Positions 1-8,372 of a stretch of 64,000 bases of DNA are shown in pieces. The stretch comes from JALOOB01 sp040766655 (GTDB lineage Bacteria; Chloroflexota; Anaerolineae; CG2-30-64-16): NCBI GenBank assembly GCA_040766655.1, contig JAXGQB010000002.1, positions 117,528 through 181,527 of the forward strand, given 5' to 3'. The notes below the pieces were generated by a model. The model saw only the letters and a program-made list of their open reading frames with translations. It was not told the DNA's origin and did no database searches. How positions within the stretch are numbered: position 1 is the stretch's first letter; the number at the start of each line of letters is the position of its first letter. The position numbers and the translations under genes are program-made.

Positions 1-234
1 GTCGGCGTCCGGCAACGGGTCGCCGTGTCGCAGGTGGCCTGGTTCTGTCACTGCACCCATCATGCCGGGCGTCGGTGTAGCTACGCTGGGCGCAGGCGTA
101 GCCCTTGGCCCAGAACAGCCGCTCGCCAATGCAACCAGCAGCAGGCCCGCGAGCCAGGCGACCGTGCGCCGACCCCGCCGCTTCTCGTGTACCAGTCGAT
201 CCGTATTTCTAAGCGCCATCTGCTCTTCAGCCAT
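1..234 (-). CDS. Lipoprotein, N-terminal fragment
   Basis: The reading frame is open to the left edge, so only the first 78 codons are visible. The protein starts MAEEQMALRN, has a basic stretch, one hydrophobic segment (about residues 24-39) and a lipobox ending in LASGC at Cys40. A Pro/Thr-rich linker and then HGDPLPDAD follow. Export and lipidation are therefore likely. It is the last visible gene of the minus-strand copper/redox operon and starts 18 nt after the selenoprotein gene upstream. Thioredoxin- or Sco-like lipoproteins often begin this way and would suit the neighbours, but no catalytic motif lies inside the window, so the function is not assigned. Confidence 0.7.
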   Translation of the reverse strand, partial: MAEEQMALRNTDRLVHEKRRGRRTVAWLAGLLLVALASGCSGPRATPAPSVATPTPGMMGAVTEPGHLRHGDPLPDAD

Positions 235-252
235 GTCAATCGTCCCGTTTGA

Positions 253-774
253 TCACTTCCCCCAATCCGAGAGCACAACCAGTTCCTGCTCCGGATTGAC
301 CGAATCGTTGGTCTTGACCTTAACTCGGAAATCGTGTACGCCTTCCATGCCTTTGTGCATCATGAATTCCATCGAGAGTTCTGTGCTCTGCCCAGGCTTG
401 ATGGTCGTCGAACCGACGACAGCTTTGGGCGGTCAGCAGCCCTGTTTGACTTCGACGACCGGCTGGTTCAGGATTTGTAACGTCTGGTCGCCGACGTTGC
501 TCAGTTGGAACGTGGCCTTGATCGGTATATCAAGCGGCACCTTGCCGAAGTCAATCTTCTGCTGATCGACGGCGAGCGCCGGCCGACCGGCAACCTGCGA
601 GGGGCTGCCGGTGCCAGATGAGCCCCGCCCGTTGGTCATCAGCCATACGACGCCGACGATGATGATGATGAGCAGTGCGCCGCCCGCCGCCAGGTAAAGC
701 GGCAGCCGGTTGCGCTGCGGGGGCGGAGTGTTGACCTTGCCGCCCTTCGGTAGTTGATTGACCTGCTTAGGCAT
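253..774 (-). CDS. Membrane-anchored DUF1573-like selenoprotein
   Basis: This is a 173-residue protein if the in-frame TGA at 433-435 is read as selenocysteine (Sec114). The ATG at 774 follows a strong GGAGGAAGG site. Residues 1-25 are basic and Pro-rich, about 27-46 span the membrane, and the rest is an Ig-like DUF1573-type domain (VDQQKIDFGKVPLDI, FQLSNVGDQTLQI). The TGA lies in QGC-U-PPKAVV, where related proteins are expected to carry a second Cys (GCC or CGC). After it the same frame continues with conserved-looking sequence (TIKPGQSTELSMEFMMHKGM) to a TGA stop at 253. A perfect 7-bp hairpin lies 12 nt after the codon. It probably binds metal or handles thiols outside the membrane beside the CuA proteins. 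A conventional caller would truncate it at 433. Confidence 0.85.
404..420 (-). promoter_or_regulatory. Bacterial SECIS-like hairpin for Sec114
   Basis: Read on the minus strand, 12 nt after the TGA (433-435), GTCGTCG pairs perfectly with CGACGAC around a GTT loop. The loop begins 19 nt after the TGA, with G as its first base. This matches the bacterial SECIS rule: a short stem-loop inside the coding region, apical loop about 16-37 nt downstream, G in the first two loop positions. SelB binding is inferred from this geometry. Confidence 0.75.
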
Positions 775-802
775 CCCTTCCTCCTTCGAATCAGTTGTTG
801 TC

Positions 803-1813
803 TTACTTCCCGAACAGGAACGTGCGGAGATAGGCGATCATCGCCCATAGCTCGTCGTCTGTATACAGTGAGCCGAACTCTGGCATGCCCGTGCCCATGC
901 CCCCGCGCAGTAGCTTACCCTGGAGCAGCACGTCACTGGCCGCGAGCATGGCCCTTGCGTCGGTGAAGTTCGCCGGGCCCTTGGGCATGGCGGGGTCCAT
1001 CTTCGCCATGCCGGGCAGATTCACCCCGGCCGGCCCCTTGCCCTGGCCATCCAGGCCGTGACAGGCCGCGCAGTCGCGGGCGTAGAGCGTCTCGGCGCGC
1101 GCCAGCGCAGCAGGCTTAAAATCCTTGAGCCAGGCCCACGCCACCAGGTTCCACACGTCGGCGTCGTTCAGCGCGGTGTTGGCGGGATCGGCCCGCAGAT
1201 TTCGGAACGCGTCGGCGGGCGCCAGCGTGCGGCGTTGGGCCGGGTCGGTCAAGTCTGGCGGCAGCTTGGCGGTCAACACCGCACCGGTAGTGCTCGATGG
1301 CTGGACGCTGGGCGTGGCCTGCGCCGCAGGCCGCATGGCGTCGATGTCGATGCCGAGCTCCTGAAACAGAGGTGGTTGCTCCGTTGGCAGGAGCGCGCCG
1401 GCTGCGCCTGTGACCTCGATGACCCCGCGCATGCGCCAGTGATCAACGCTGCACCAGCGGGTACAGGCGAAGGCATAACGCCCCGGCTTGTCCGGTGTAA
1501 CATCCACCTCAACCACCTTGCCGGGGTAGATCTCATCGACATTGACGCCCAGGCCAGGAATGGTCAATCCGTGCACCACGTCCGGCGAGCTGATGCGCAG
1601 CCTGACAGTCTCACCTACCCGGAGGCTCAGCCGGTCCGGGCTGAACCCGCCTTGTTCCGGCGCACGGGCCACGATGTCCACAGTCTTGACGCCAGCCAAG
1701 GCCACGCGCCAGGCCTGATAGCCGAAGATGCCGGCCGGAAAGGCCACGAGCACCAGCAGGACCACGCCCAGCGCAAAAAGCTCTCCCTTGCCCCGTGATC
1801 TACCGCGTGCCAT
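803..1813 (-). CDS. CuA-type cupredoxin fused to cytochrome c
   Basis: This 336-residue protein has an N-terminal membrane segment (about 14-34) and a cupredoxin domain with a complete CuA ligand set (His81, then C117-x3-C121-x3-H125-x2-M128). After a Pro/Ser-rich linker comes a C-terminal cytochrome c with CAACH at 248-252 and likely axial Met306 or Met310. The order resembles cytochrome oxidase subunit II with a fused haem c, but there is no two-helix anchor and no catalytic subunit I nearby. It probably carries electrons at the outer membrane face. It lies 36 nt after the polyferredoxin-like gene and 28 nt before the DUF1573 selenoprotein gene, in one operon. NosZ-type or alternative oxidase partners encoded elsewhere are possible. 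Confidence 0.85.
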   Translation of the reverse strand: MARGRSRGKGELFALGVVLLVLVAFPAGIFGYQAWRVALAGVKTVDIVARAPEQGGFSPDRLSLRVGETVRLRISSPDVVHGLTIPGLGVNVDEIYPGKVVEVDVTPDKPGRYAFACTRWCSVDHWRMRGVIEVTGAAGALLPTEQPPLFQELGIDIDAMRPAAQATPSVQPSSTTGAVLTAKLPPDLTDPAQRRTLAPADAFRNLRADPANTALNDADVWNLVAWAWLKDFKPAALARAETLYARDCAACHGLDGQGKGPAGVNLPGMAKMDPAMPKGPANFTDARAMLAASDVLLQGKLLRGGMGTGMPEFGSLYTDDELWAMIAYLRTFLFGK

Positions 1814-1849
1814 CGTTTTCTCGTTCCCTTGTCGATTCGTGGCCCAATC

Positions 1850-3211
1850 TCAGGCCAGGTACAAGCCCAACAGCCCCAGCGTCGCGGCGGTGCAGAAGAT
1901 CGCCACTGGCGTCGCGGCCCACGGCGATTGGCCGTGTTGGCGGGCCGTGCGCAACGCCAACGCGAGCGCGGCGGTCAGGCCGATCAGCAGCACCGGCACT
2001 TGCAGATAGGGCACAAGTCCCGGGATGTAGGGCGTCCATTTCAGGCCCGCCGTGCCCAGCAAGTTCCACCCCCAGCCCAGCGGGTCGGAGAGCACCGACC
2101 AGGCATAAGAGAAGTTGATCAGCACGAACGACAGCGAGAACGCCACCCAGGCGGTCAGGCCCAACGGCACCAACACGGCCGCGTAATCGGCGAAAAGCTT
2201 ACGGATGGAGGTCTTGGTGGGGCGGCCGATCAGTTGGCCGCCCCGCACGGCCAGCCAGAACAGGCCGGGCAGGATTAGCAGGTTCAGCGCCAGAAAAATC
2301 GCGGCGTAGGCGAACCAGCCCGGCGTGCCCACCGCCCGCGCGGTTTCCTTGAGCACGCCCCACGGCCCGATCAGCACCGTCGAGTAGATAAACGCACAGG
2401 CCAGCATGATCAGACCCTTGTAGGCCTCGTCGAGTTTATGGCCGGTGGTCTTCAGCAGATCGGCGCCCGGCTGGCGGACGAAGATGGCGATGTTGTCGCG
2501 CGTGCAGGTCTTCAGGCACTCGGTACACAGCCCACAGTAGGTGTTGTTCGTCAAGCCGCCGGGAAAGACCAGCCAGGGGCAGCCGTAGCCGTCGTCGCTG
2601 CCGGTGTAGCAGGTCTTCTCGGTGTGGCTGGCGCAGACCGCGGCATCCTTTACGCGCAGCTCAATCGGCGCGACCTGGCTGTACAGCCCGATGAAGCCGC
2701 CGACCGGGCAGAGGTAGCGGCAGAAGGTGCGCCGCTCGAAGACCAGGCTCGTGCCGATGGCCACGATCATAAAGCCAAGTAACACCAGCGCGGTCGCCAT
2801 GGGCGTCGTCAGGATGATGCTGGAAAAGAGCGCCACACCCAGGAAGCCGGCGTTCTGCAGCCAGATGTTGCGGAAGGCCTTGGGCCATTGCTTGCCCAGC
2901 GTGTAGAGCTTGCCACCCGGCCGCGGTTGGACCAGGGCGCGGCGCTGGAGCCATTCGCCCGGCGCCGGAATGGGGCAGACGCCGCACCACAGCCGGCCCG
3001 CGAACGGCACCAGCAGCAGGATCAGCAGCGCCCACCAGACGATCCAGACAAACACGATGCCGAAGTTGCGGTTGCCGGCGGGCGTGCCGACCAGCCCCGC
3101 GATGATCGCCAGCACAAAGAACAGCAGCGTGAGCGCGGTCAGGCTCCACTGGAGCCAGCGCGAGCGGAGCATACGCTTGATGACCGGGGTTTCAGAAATG
3201 GCGTAGCGCAT
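1850..3211 (-). CDS. 4Fe-4S membrane protein, NapH/NosR/CcoG-like
   Basis: This is a 453-residue integral membrane protein. The motifs WCGVCPIPAPGEW (Cys76, Cys79) and FCRYLCPVGGFIGL resemble the NapH/NosR C-terminal cysteine motifs. CGLCTECLKTC is a ferredoxin-type cluster site, and CYTGSDDGYGC adds further cysteines. Several membrane helices flank these. The start chosen is ATG 3211 (MRYAISETP), which overlaps the upstream TGA by one base; the open frame extends further upstream but has no support there. Such proteins move electrons from the quinone pool or cytoplasm toward periplasmic copper or haem proteins. Position between two CuA-motif proteins supports that role; the terminal acceptor is not visible. 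Confidence 0.8.
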   Translation of the reverse strand: MRYAISETPVIKRMLRSRWLQWSLTALTLLFFVLAIIAGLVGTPAGNRNFGIVFVWIVWWALLILLLVPFAGRLWCGVCPIPAPGEWLQRRALVQPRPGGKLYTLGKQWPKAFRNIWLQNAGFLGVALFSSIILTTPMATALVLLGFMIVAIGTSLVFERRTFCRYLCPVGGFIGLYSQVAPIELRVKDAAVCASHTEKTCYTGSDDGYGCPWLVFPGGLTNNTYCGLCTECLKTCTRDNIAIFVRQPGADLLKTTGHKLDEAYKGLIMLACAFIYSTVLIGPWGVLKETARAVGTPGWFAYAAIFLALNLLILPGLFWLAVRGGQLIGRPTKTSIRKLFADYAAVLVPLGLTAWVAFSLSFVLINFSYAWSVLSDPLGWGWNLLGTAGLKWTPYIPGLVPYLQVPVLLIGLTAALALALRTARQHGQSPWAATPVAIFCTAATLGLLGLYLA

Positions 3212-3669
3212 CAGTGTTTCCAAAAGACGGCCAGCGCGCCGACCGCCGTGATCAGCGTGGCCGCGATCGCCCGCAGCCACGTCAGGTTCGGGCCAACCAC
3301 CAGCTTGCCGATCATGAATGGGTGCAGGTTGCCGCACGCCACGTTACAGCGGAAACGGAAGGCCCCGTCGCGGTCGGCGACGAAGGTGAGCTGTCCCGGC
3401 CGACCCGGCTCGGCCTGGGTCGTCACGCCGTAACCATCGACGTACAACCCGTGTACCACATCGGTTGATTCCAGGTTGACGATGACCGTATCGCCGCGGT
3501 TCACACGCACGGTGCCTGGCTCGAATGCAAAGCTGCGGGCCGAGATCGTGACGTGCCGCTCTTGCGGAGCCGCACCTATCACCGGCAACGGCGCCAGCAA
3601 GATCAATACTACGAGCGACACGGCAATGCCACCCACCCACCACTGTGTTCGGCTCATGCTCAGCGCCAT
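3211..3669 (-). CDS. CuA-motif cupredoxin with two membrane anchors
   Basis: This 152-residue protein has an N-terminal hydrophobic segment (10-33), a single cupredoxin domain and a C-terminal hydrophobic segment (about 129-150). CuA-type ligands are visible: His73, then C108-x3-C112-x3-H116-x2-M119 (CNVACGNLHPFM). It resembles the periplasmic domain of oxidase subunit II or NosZ and probably holds a binuclear copper electron-transfer centre. Its stop overlaps the start of the 4Fe-4S protein gene, which suggests translational coupling. A start at 3657 (MSRTQWW) is also possible. Two separate CuA-motif proteins in one operon is unusual. Confidence 0.8.
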   Translation of the reverse strand: MALSMSRTQWWVGGIAVSLVVLILLAPLPVIGAAPQERHVTISARSFAFEPGTVRVNRGDTVIVNLESTDVVHGLYVDGYGVTTQAEPGRPGQLTFVADRDGAFRFRCNVACGNLHPFMIGKLVVGPNLTWLRAIAATLITAVGALAVFWKH

Positions 3670-3694
3670 CTGCTATCTGCCATTCGCCACCTGC

Positions 3695-4126
3695 TCATTG
3701 GTTGGCCGGCCCAAACTTGCTGTAGGTATCCACGATCTGCTGCCGGATATCAGGCGGCAACTTGCCCTCGCCGGTCATCTTCATCACGTCGGTGGCGATG
3801 TCTACGCAGATGCTGCAGCCCATAGCGTGGTCGTCGAAAACCGGCTTGCCGTCCGCGCCGAACTCTTTGATGTAGCAGGCCAGGTTGCTCTTGTGCCCGA
3901 TGGCGCCGCAGCCGCAGTAGCACGGCACGTTCTTCAACGCATCCGGGTTGGCTACAGCGAACTGGTAGGCGGTGCGGACGGCTGCAGGAGCCTGCTGCAT
4001 CTGCATCGGCAGTGCCGAGACAGGGGCCAGCTTGACGCTGGAATTCGCTTGGCCGCCGCCACAGGCGGCCAAGAGCAGGTTGGTGATCAGCAGAGCCGAA
4101 AACAGGAGGAAGAGACGTTTTGTCAA
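3695..4126 (-). CDS. PCYCGC-motif lipoprotein
   Basis: This 143-residue protein starts at TTG 4126, chosen because GAGGAG lies 6 nt upstream; the longer frame upstream is the shadow of the neighbouring gene. The signal segment ends in LLLAAC, so a lipoprotein is likely. The core carries VPCYCGCG followed by CYIKEFG and an AMGCSICVDI pair, the Cys pattern of the PCYCGC family. That family is secreted, Cys-rich and of unknown biochemical function. Six conserved Cys and one His suggest metal binding. It starts 11 nt after the FIMAH-like gene and precedes the CuA cupredoxin, so it fits an extracytoplasmic copper-handling operon. Confidence 0.75.
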   Translation of the reverse strand: MTKRLFLLFSALLITNLLLAACGGGQANSSVKLAPVSALPMQMQQAPAAVRTAYQFAVANPDALKNVPCYCGCGAIGHKSNLACYIKEFGADGKPVFDDHAMGCSICVDIATDVMKMTGEGKLPPDIRQQIVDTYSKFGPANQ

Positions 4127-4137
4127 AGCGTTACTCC

Positions 4138-4500
4138 TCAGCCGCCCAGCGCCGTGATCACGTTCCGAGCGTGCTCCACCAGGTGGCCCGCATGCTCGGC
4201 CGCGATGCTCTTGCCGGCCTGCGCGTTGACTTCTCTGATGAAGGCGTTCAGCAGTTTGATCGCGACTTGCGGCTGGCCGTGATCGAGACCGGCCTGGGCA
4301 GCGGACGTCTTGGCCAGCAGGCTGAGTGCGACGTCTTTCTTGGTGATATGCCCCATATCGTAGGCGTGCTGGACACAGTGCTGCAAGGACTCGATCGTGG
4401 CTCCGCTGTGGTCGCAGGTGTGATCCTCGGCCGCGAAAGCGGGCGCTGCCAGCAGCAGGAGTACGGCGACGATGGTCAGAATGGGTAGCAATCTCTTCAT
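4138..4500 (-). CDS. Secreted FIMAH-like helical protein
   Basis: This 120-residue protein has a clear signal peptide (MKRLLPILTIV to the AFA-A site). ATG 4500 was chosen over the longer frame because a signal peptide starts there and a GGAG site precedes it. The mature part has DHTCDHSGATIESLQHC, a His/Cys-rich stretch. It ends with a helical segment (IKLLNAFIREVNAQAGKSI ... LVEHARNVITALG) resembling the FIMAH domain found at the C terminus of many secreted proteins. It is the first gene of the minus-strand operon. The His and Cys residues could bind copper, which is inference. Confidence 0.65.
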   Translation of the reverse strand: MKRLLPILTIVAVLLLLAAPAFAAEDHTCDHSGATIESLQHCVQHAYDMGHITKKDVALSLLAKTSAAQAGLDHGQPQVAIKLLNAFIREVNAQAGKSIAAEHAGHLVEHARNVITALGG

Positions 4501-4551
4501 GGTGAGTTTTTCTCCGTCGTGGGCAGGATACTGGCACGGACATTCAGCGGG

Positions 4552-4580
4552 AGTATACCAATGACAGATTAGGCCGGTAA
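4552..4580 (-). promoter_or_regulatory. Possible promoter of the minus-strand copper operon
   Basis: On the minus strand TTACCG (4580-4575) and TATACT (4557-4552) are 17 bp apart, about 50 bp before ATG 4500. The -10 is good and the -35 moderate. The rest of the divergent gap to 4796 holds GC-rich imperfect repeats and one TTTGGCGC motif near 4608. Confidence 0.45.
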
Positions 4581-4795
4581 GCGCCGTCCGGCGTGCCGTG
4601 AATGCGCTATTTGGCGCGTTGGGCACGGCGCTCGCTAAACACGAGCGTTGACCGCGCTGAATGGCCTAGCGCGATCTGCGCTGAAAAGCGCTTGGCGTGC
4701 TTCCTTGGCTGCGCGATGATTGAGGCAAAGTTATGAACGGCGCATGGCGCTTCGCCAGGTATGGCCGCGCTGAGATAGAAAGTGAGGGTAAGAAC

Positions 4796-5035
4796 ATGAT
4801 GAGTGGATGGGGTTGGGGCATGGGCCTTCTGGGTGGATTGGGCATGCTCCTATTCTGGGGGCTGATCATCGGCCTCGTCGTCTGGCTGATTGTGACGCTG
4901 ACGCGTTCGAGCCAGAGCAACGCCGCGCTTAGCGCGCAGCCCGATTCGGCGCTGGAAACCTTACGCCGGCGACTGGCGGCCGGCGAGATCACGCCGCAGG
5001 AGTTCGACGCGCTGCGGCAGAAGCTTGGCGTCTGA
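4796..5035 (+). CDS. SHOCT-domain small membrane protein
   Basis: This 79-residue protein has a Gly/Met/Trp-rich N terminus, one membrane helix (about 8-38) and a C-terminal SHOCT motif (ALETLRRRLAAGEITPQEFDALRQKLGV). SHOCT domains are short oligomerisation modules, and this layout is common in small membrane proteins near copper genes. ATG 4796 follows GTGAGGG; a second ATG at 4799 is equally possible, and the frame upstream to 4733 has no signal. It is the first gene of a plus-strand series, 18 nt before the rhodanese lipoprotein gene. Confidence 0.75.
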   Translation: MMSGWGWGMGLLGGLGMLLFWGLIIGLVVWLIVTLTRSSQSNAALSAQPDSALETLRRRLAAGEITPQEFDALRQKLGV

Positions 5036-5053
5036 CACAAATAGTGTTGCTGT

Positions 5054-5482
5054 ATGAAAAAGCTGCTGTTTGTTAGCCTGCTGCTTGCCGTTGCGACGCT
5101 CGTGAGCGCCTGCGCTGCCGTTGCCACACAGCAGCCCGCCGCTGCGACGGGCACAGGGGTGGGCGGACCAATCACACGGATCACGCCTGATCAGTTGGAG
5201 CGGATGTTGGCGGGGCCGAAGGATTTCACCCTGGTCAACGTCCACGTGCCCTATGAAGGTGAGATCGCGCAGACGGATCTCCAGATCCCTTATGAACAGG
5301 TTGACGCGCATCTGACCCAATTGCCTGGGCAAGACGCCATGATCGTGCTATACTGCCGCAGTGGTCGGATGAGCGATATCGCGGCGCGGCGGCTGGTCGA
5401 GTTGGGCTACACGCGCGTCTACGATCTGGCTGGCGGCATGGTCGCCTGGGAAGCCAGCGGACGTTCGCTGGTTCAACGTTAG
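5054..5482 (+). CDS. Rhodanese-domain lipoprotein
   Basis: This 142-residue lipoprotein has a signal ending in TLVSAC (Cys20) followed by one rhodanese domain. The active-site loop reads YCRSGRMS, with the catalytic Cys in CRSGRM, and FTLVNVHVPYEGEI matches the family's N-terminal LIDVR segment with Asp replaced. Rhodaneses bind sulfane sulfur or related anions on this Cys. An exported, lipid-anchored one suggests sulfur transfer or thiol repair at the cell surface. It lies between the SHOCT protein and the first two-component pair. Confidence 0.85.
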   Translation: MKKLLFVSLLLAVATLVSACAAVATQQPAAATGTGVGGPITRITPDQLERMLAGPKDFTLVNVHVPYEGEIAQTDLQIPYEQVDAHLTQLPGQDAMIVLYCRSGRMSDIAARRLVELGYTRVYDLAGGMVAWEASGRSLVQR

Positions 5483-5511
5483 CCCTGTCGCGTGACAGAG
5501 GACAGTGTGCC

Positions 5512-6180
5512 ATGACAGGTTCTATACCCTTGCGTGTCTTGCTCGCCGATGATCATGCCATCGTGCGCAAAGGCATCCGTGAGTTCCTGGAAGAGGATGG
5601 CGAGGTCACGGTAGTGGCGGAGGCGTCCGGCGGCGCCGAGGCTGTGCGCCTGGCCGGGGAGCAGCGACCCGCCGTGGCCGTGCTCGACGTGCAGATGCCG
5701 GGCGTGAACGGCATCGAGGCCACGCGGCAGATCAAGGCCGCCTACCCGGAGATCCGGGTGCTGATCCTTACCGCGTACGACGAGGATCCGTACGTTTTCG
5801 CCCTGTTGCGTGCCGGTGCCGACGGCTACGTACTGAAGAACAGCGACCCCGACGACCTGGTGCGGGCGGTGAAGACGGTTGCGAGCGGCGGCAAGGTGCT
5901 GGCTCCCGACATCGCCGCTAAGGTCATCGCGCAGATGACAACAGGCAAACCCGCGGCGGCCGCCGAGCAGGTCGAGCCGTTGTCCGAGCGCGAGCTGGAG
6001 GTGTTGCGCCTGGCCGCTCACGGGTTGACCAACAAGGCGATTGCGGCCGAACTGGGCGTCAGCGATCGCACGGTGCAGGGGCATCTGGCCAGCATCTACG
6101 GCAAGCTGGCGGTTGCCAGCCGCACCGAGGCGGTGACGAAGGCGCTGAAGCTGGGCTGGCTGGTGCTGGATGACGCCTGA
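5512..6180 (+). CDS. NarL/LuxR-family response regulator
   Basis: This 222-residue regulator has an N-terminal receiver domain with the acidic pair near D13-D14, the phosphoacceptor Asp59 (VLDVQMPG), a switch residue in LTAYDE and Lys in YVLKNSD. A LuxR-type helix-turn-helix follows (LSERELEVLRLAAHGLTNKAIAAELGVS). Its 3' end overlaps the histidine kinase gene by 11 bases, so the two form a pair. It is close in sequence to the regulator at 11472, which suggests duplication of the whole pair. Targets are probably nearby copper or redox genes. Confidence 0.92.
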   Translation: MTGSIPLRVLLADDHAIVRKGIREFLEEDGEVTVVAEASGGAEAVRLAGEQRPAVAVLDVQMPGVNGIEATRQIKAAYPEIRVLILTAYDEDPYVFALLRAGADGYVLKNSDPDDLVRAVKTVASGGKVLAPDIAAKVIAQMTTGKPAAAAEQVEPLSERELEVLRLAAHGLTNKAIAAELGVSDRTVQGHLASIYGKLAVASRTEAVTKALKLGWLVLDDA

Positions 6181-7894
6181 GTCCACCGGACGTGCGCCGC
6201 GGCGGGGCCATCGGCTCCTGCGCGGCTTGCGCGCCCAACTGTTGCTCTGGACGATCCTGCCGCTGGCGGTGGTGTTGATCGTGCTGTCACTCGCCGGCGT
6301 CACCCGCCATCGCCAAGCCATGACGCGCCTGGTGGAGGATCGCGACCGGGGGGTGACGGTCGCGGAGGCGAACCGCCTGGGGCGTGAGGTTGCCCAACAG
6401 GTCGCCGTGCTGGCCCGCCTGGCGGCAACCCTACCCACTGCCGAACTCCCCGCGACCCTGGCGGATCAACCGCTCGATGTCGCTGGCAGTTTTGGCGACG
6501 GTCGGGCCTGGCTAGACAACCAGGGCGCACTCGTGGTCGCCTCGCCGGCCGCCACGGCTTGGGCGCAGAGTGACACGGCGCGTCTCCTCGCCACACGCGC
6601 CGCGGCGGTCGGCCAGACACAATACGAGACCGATCTGCCAGGCGACGATGCCGCGCGCCTGTTGATCGCCGTCCCGACATCCGGCGGGAAGGTACTGGTC
6701 GGCGCGCTGCCGGTGGAGGCTTTGAGCCTGGCCGAAAGCAACCTGCTGCTCGAGGGAGAAATGCAGGGCGCCATGTTCGTCCTGGACCAGACCGGTCGCC
6801 GGGTGCATCACCATGACCCTGCTAGCCTGGCTGTGGATCCGGCGGTGCTGGACAGCTTACCTTCGGCCAGTACCGGATCGACCTATCTGCGCGATCGCCA
6901 GGGACGGGAACTGCTCGTGTCGTATGCGCACGTGGAACCTCCGGGCTGGACCTTGGCGACCGTCGAAGATGTCCATACGATCACGGCGATGGGCATGAGC
7001 GCGGTCGAGGTGCTGCCGCTGCTCCTGCTCTTTGTGGCCGTGGTGGCGCTGCTGGCGGTCTCTTTCGGCGTCCTCAGCGTCGTGCGACCGCTCCAGGAGC
7101 TCGATCGCCGCGCCGGCCGCGTGGCCTGGGGTGACTTCGACGCCATCGAGCAGCCGGTGGGCGGTGTGCAGGAGATCGACGATCTGCGCATCACCCTGGC
7201 CCAGATGGCCGAGCGCATCCGGTCATACCAGAGCGGGATGCGTGACTACCTGAGCGCCATTACCCAGGGGCAGGAAGAAGAACGCACCCGTCTGGCGCAT
7301 GAGCTGCATGACGTTTCCATCCAGGGGCTGATTGCGCTCAAGCAGCGCGGCCAGATGGCGCTGAAGACGCTCGGCTCTGATCCGGCGCGCGCTACGGCGC
7401 GCCTCCAGGAATTGAACGGCCTGATTGACGAGGAGATTGCCGGGCTGCGCCGGTTGATCGGTGACTTGCGGCCGATCTACCTGGAAGATCTCGGCTTCGT
7501 GCCAGCCTTGGAGATGCTGCCGCGCCAGATGCAGGAGCGCTACGGCCTGGCACTCCACCTGGCGGTGCGCGGGGACCCAGTGCGGCTGGCGCCCGATATC
7601 GAGCTGGCAGCCTACCGCATCGTACAGCAGGCGCTCGCCAACGTGGCGACCCATGCCCAGGCCCGCAACGCCTGGCTGGATGTGACCTTCGCTTCCGAAC
7701 ATCTCACGCTGGTCGTCCGCGACGATGGTGTCGGCTTCACCCCGCCGGAGCAGCCCGTCGACCTTGCTCACCAGGGCCACTTTGGTTTGATGGGCATGCG
7801 CGAGCGCGCCTTGCTCTACGGCGGACAGCTTACTATCACCTCTGCCCCCGGCCAGGGCGCTATTATCACGGCGCGGCTGCCGCTTCTTCACTGA
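6170..7894 (+). CDS. NarX-like sensor histidine kinase
   Basis: This 574-residue kinase has one membrane helix (about 24-44), an extracytoplasmic sensor region of some 230 residues with a Cache-like feel (LDQTGRRVHHHDP, TYLRDRQGRELLVSYA), a second helix (about 281-306) and a HAMP segment. It ends with a HisKA_3 dimerisation domain (phosphoacceptor His380 in AHELHD) and a HATPase domain with DDGVGFTPP and a GLMGMRERA motif. The start overlaps the regulator gene. The N terminus RGLRAQLLLWTILPL is almost the same as in the kinase at 12145, while the sensor parts differ, so the paralogues may respond to different signals. Confidence 0.9.
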   Translation: MTPESTGRAPRRGHRLLRGLRAQLLLWTILPLAVVLIVLSLAGVTRHRQAMTRLVEDRDRGVTVAEANRLGREVAQQVAVLARLAATLPTAELPATLADQPLDVAGSFGDGRAWLDNQGALVVASPAATAWAQSDTARLLATRAAAVGQTQYETDLPGDDAARLLIAVPTSGGKVLVGALPVEALSLAESNLLLEGEMQGAMFVLDQTGRRVHHHDPASLAVDPAVLDSLPSASTGSTYLRDRQGRELLVSYAHVEPPGWTLATVEDVHTITAMGMSAVEVLPLLLLFVAVVALLAVSFGVLSVVRPLQELDRRAGRVAWGDFDAIEQPVGGVQEIDDLRITLAQMAERIRSYQSGMRDYLSAITQGQEEERTRLAHELHDVSIQGLIALKQRGQMALKTLGSDPARATARLQELNGLIDEEIAGLRRLIGDLRPIYLEDLGFVPALEMLPRQMQERYGLALHLAVRGDPVRLAPDIELAAYRIVQQALANVATHAQARNAWLDVTFASEHLTLVVRDDGVGFTPPEQPVDLAHQGHFGLMGMRERALLYGGQLTITSAPGQGAIITARLPLLH

Positions 7895-8073
7895 AACCGG
7901 CCGCAAGCCCTCCTCCGCTCCTGGGATCCGCAAGATCCGGCCTGTCCCCTGTTCCACATTCCACAACCCCGCCGAATGGCTGTCCGCAAGACGCGCCGCC
8001 TGACGCTGCACAACCCGCGGGCTTTGGTCTACGATAGCTTCACCAGCTTGAGAATGACAAGGTTGAGGTGAAG

Positions 8074-8331
8074 ATGACCATGCGCGGCCAAACCATTTCT
8101 GGGATGCTCGTCCCACTGCTCGTCGTGTGCTGCCTGGTGCCGTTGGCGGCGTTGGCGGCAGTGTTCTATCTGGGCGCGCCGGTGTGGCTCGTGGCTCCGA
8201 TAGGGTTGCTGGCGCTCGTGTTACTGGCGCGGCGGCTGATGGCGCTGCTGGACGCAGGTGACAGCGCAGGCTTGTCCGGCGACGATCCAGCGCAGTCTGC
8301 GCCGCGGACTCCGCATCGCGATCGGCGATGA
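8074..8331 (+). CDS. Small membrane protein with DUF2933-like N-terminus
   Basis: This 85-residue protein has two closely spaced hydrophobic segments and the motif CCLVPLAALAAVF, shared with the proteins at 10440 and 14687. A basic, Pro-rich tail follows. ATG 8074 was chosen because GAGG lies 5 nt upstream; GTG 8068 overlaps that site. DUF2933 proteins are small membrane proteins of unknown function found near copper genes. This copy keeps only the N-terminal half of the family signature. It lies between a kinase gene and a multicopper oxidase operon. Confidence 0.6.
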   Translation: MTMRGQTISGMLVPLLVVCCLVPLAALAAVFYLGAPVWLVAPIGLLALVLLARRLMALLDAGDSAGLSGDDPAQSAPRTPHRDRR

Positions 8332-8372
8332 CGCTGCAATGCTTAGATGGCGACTCAAAGAGGGCCCTAACG

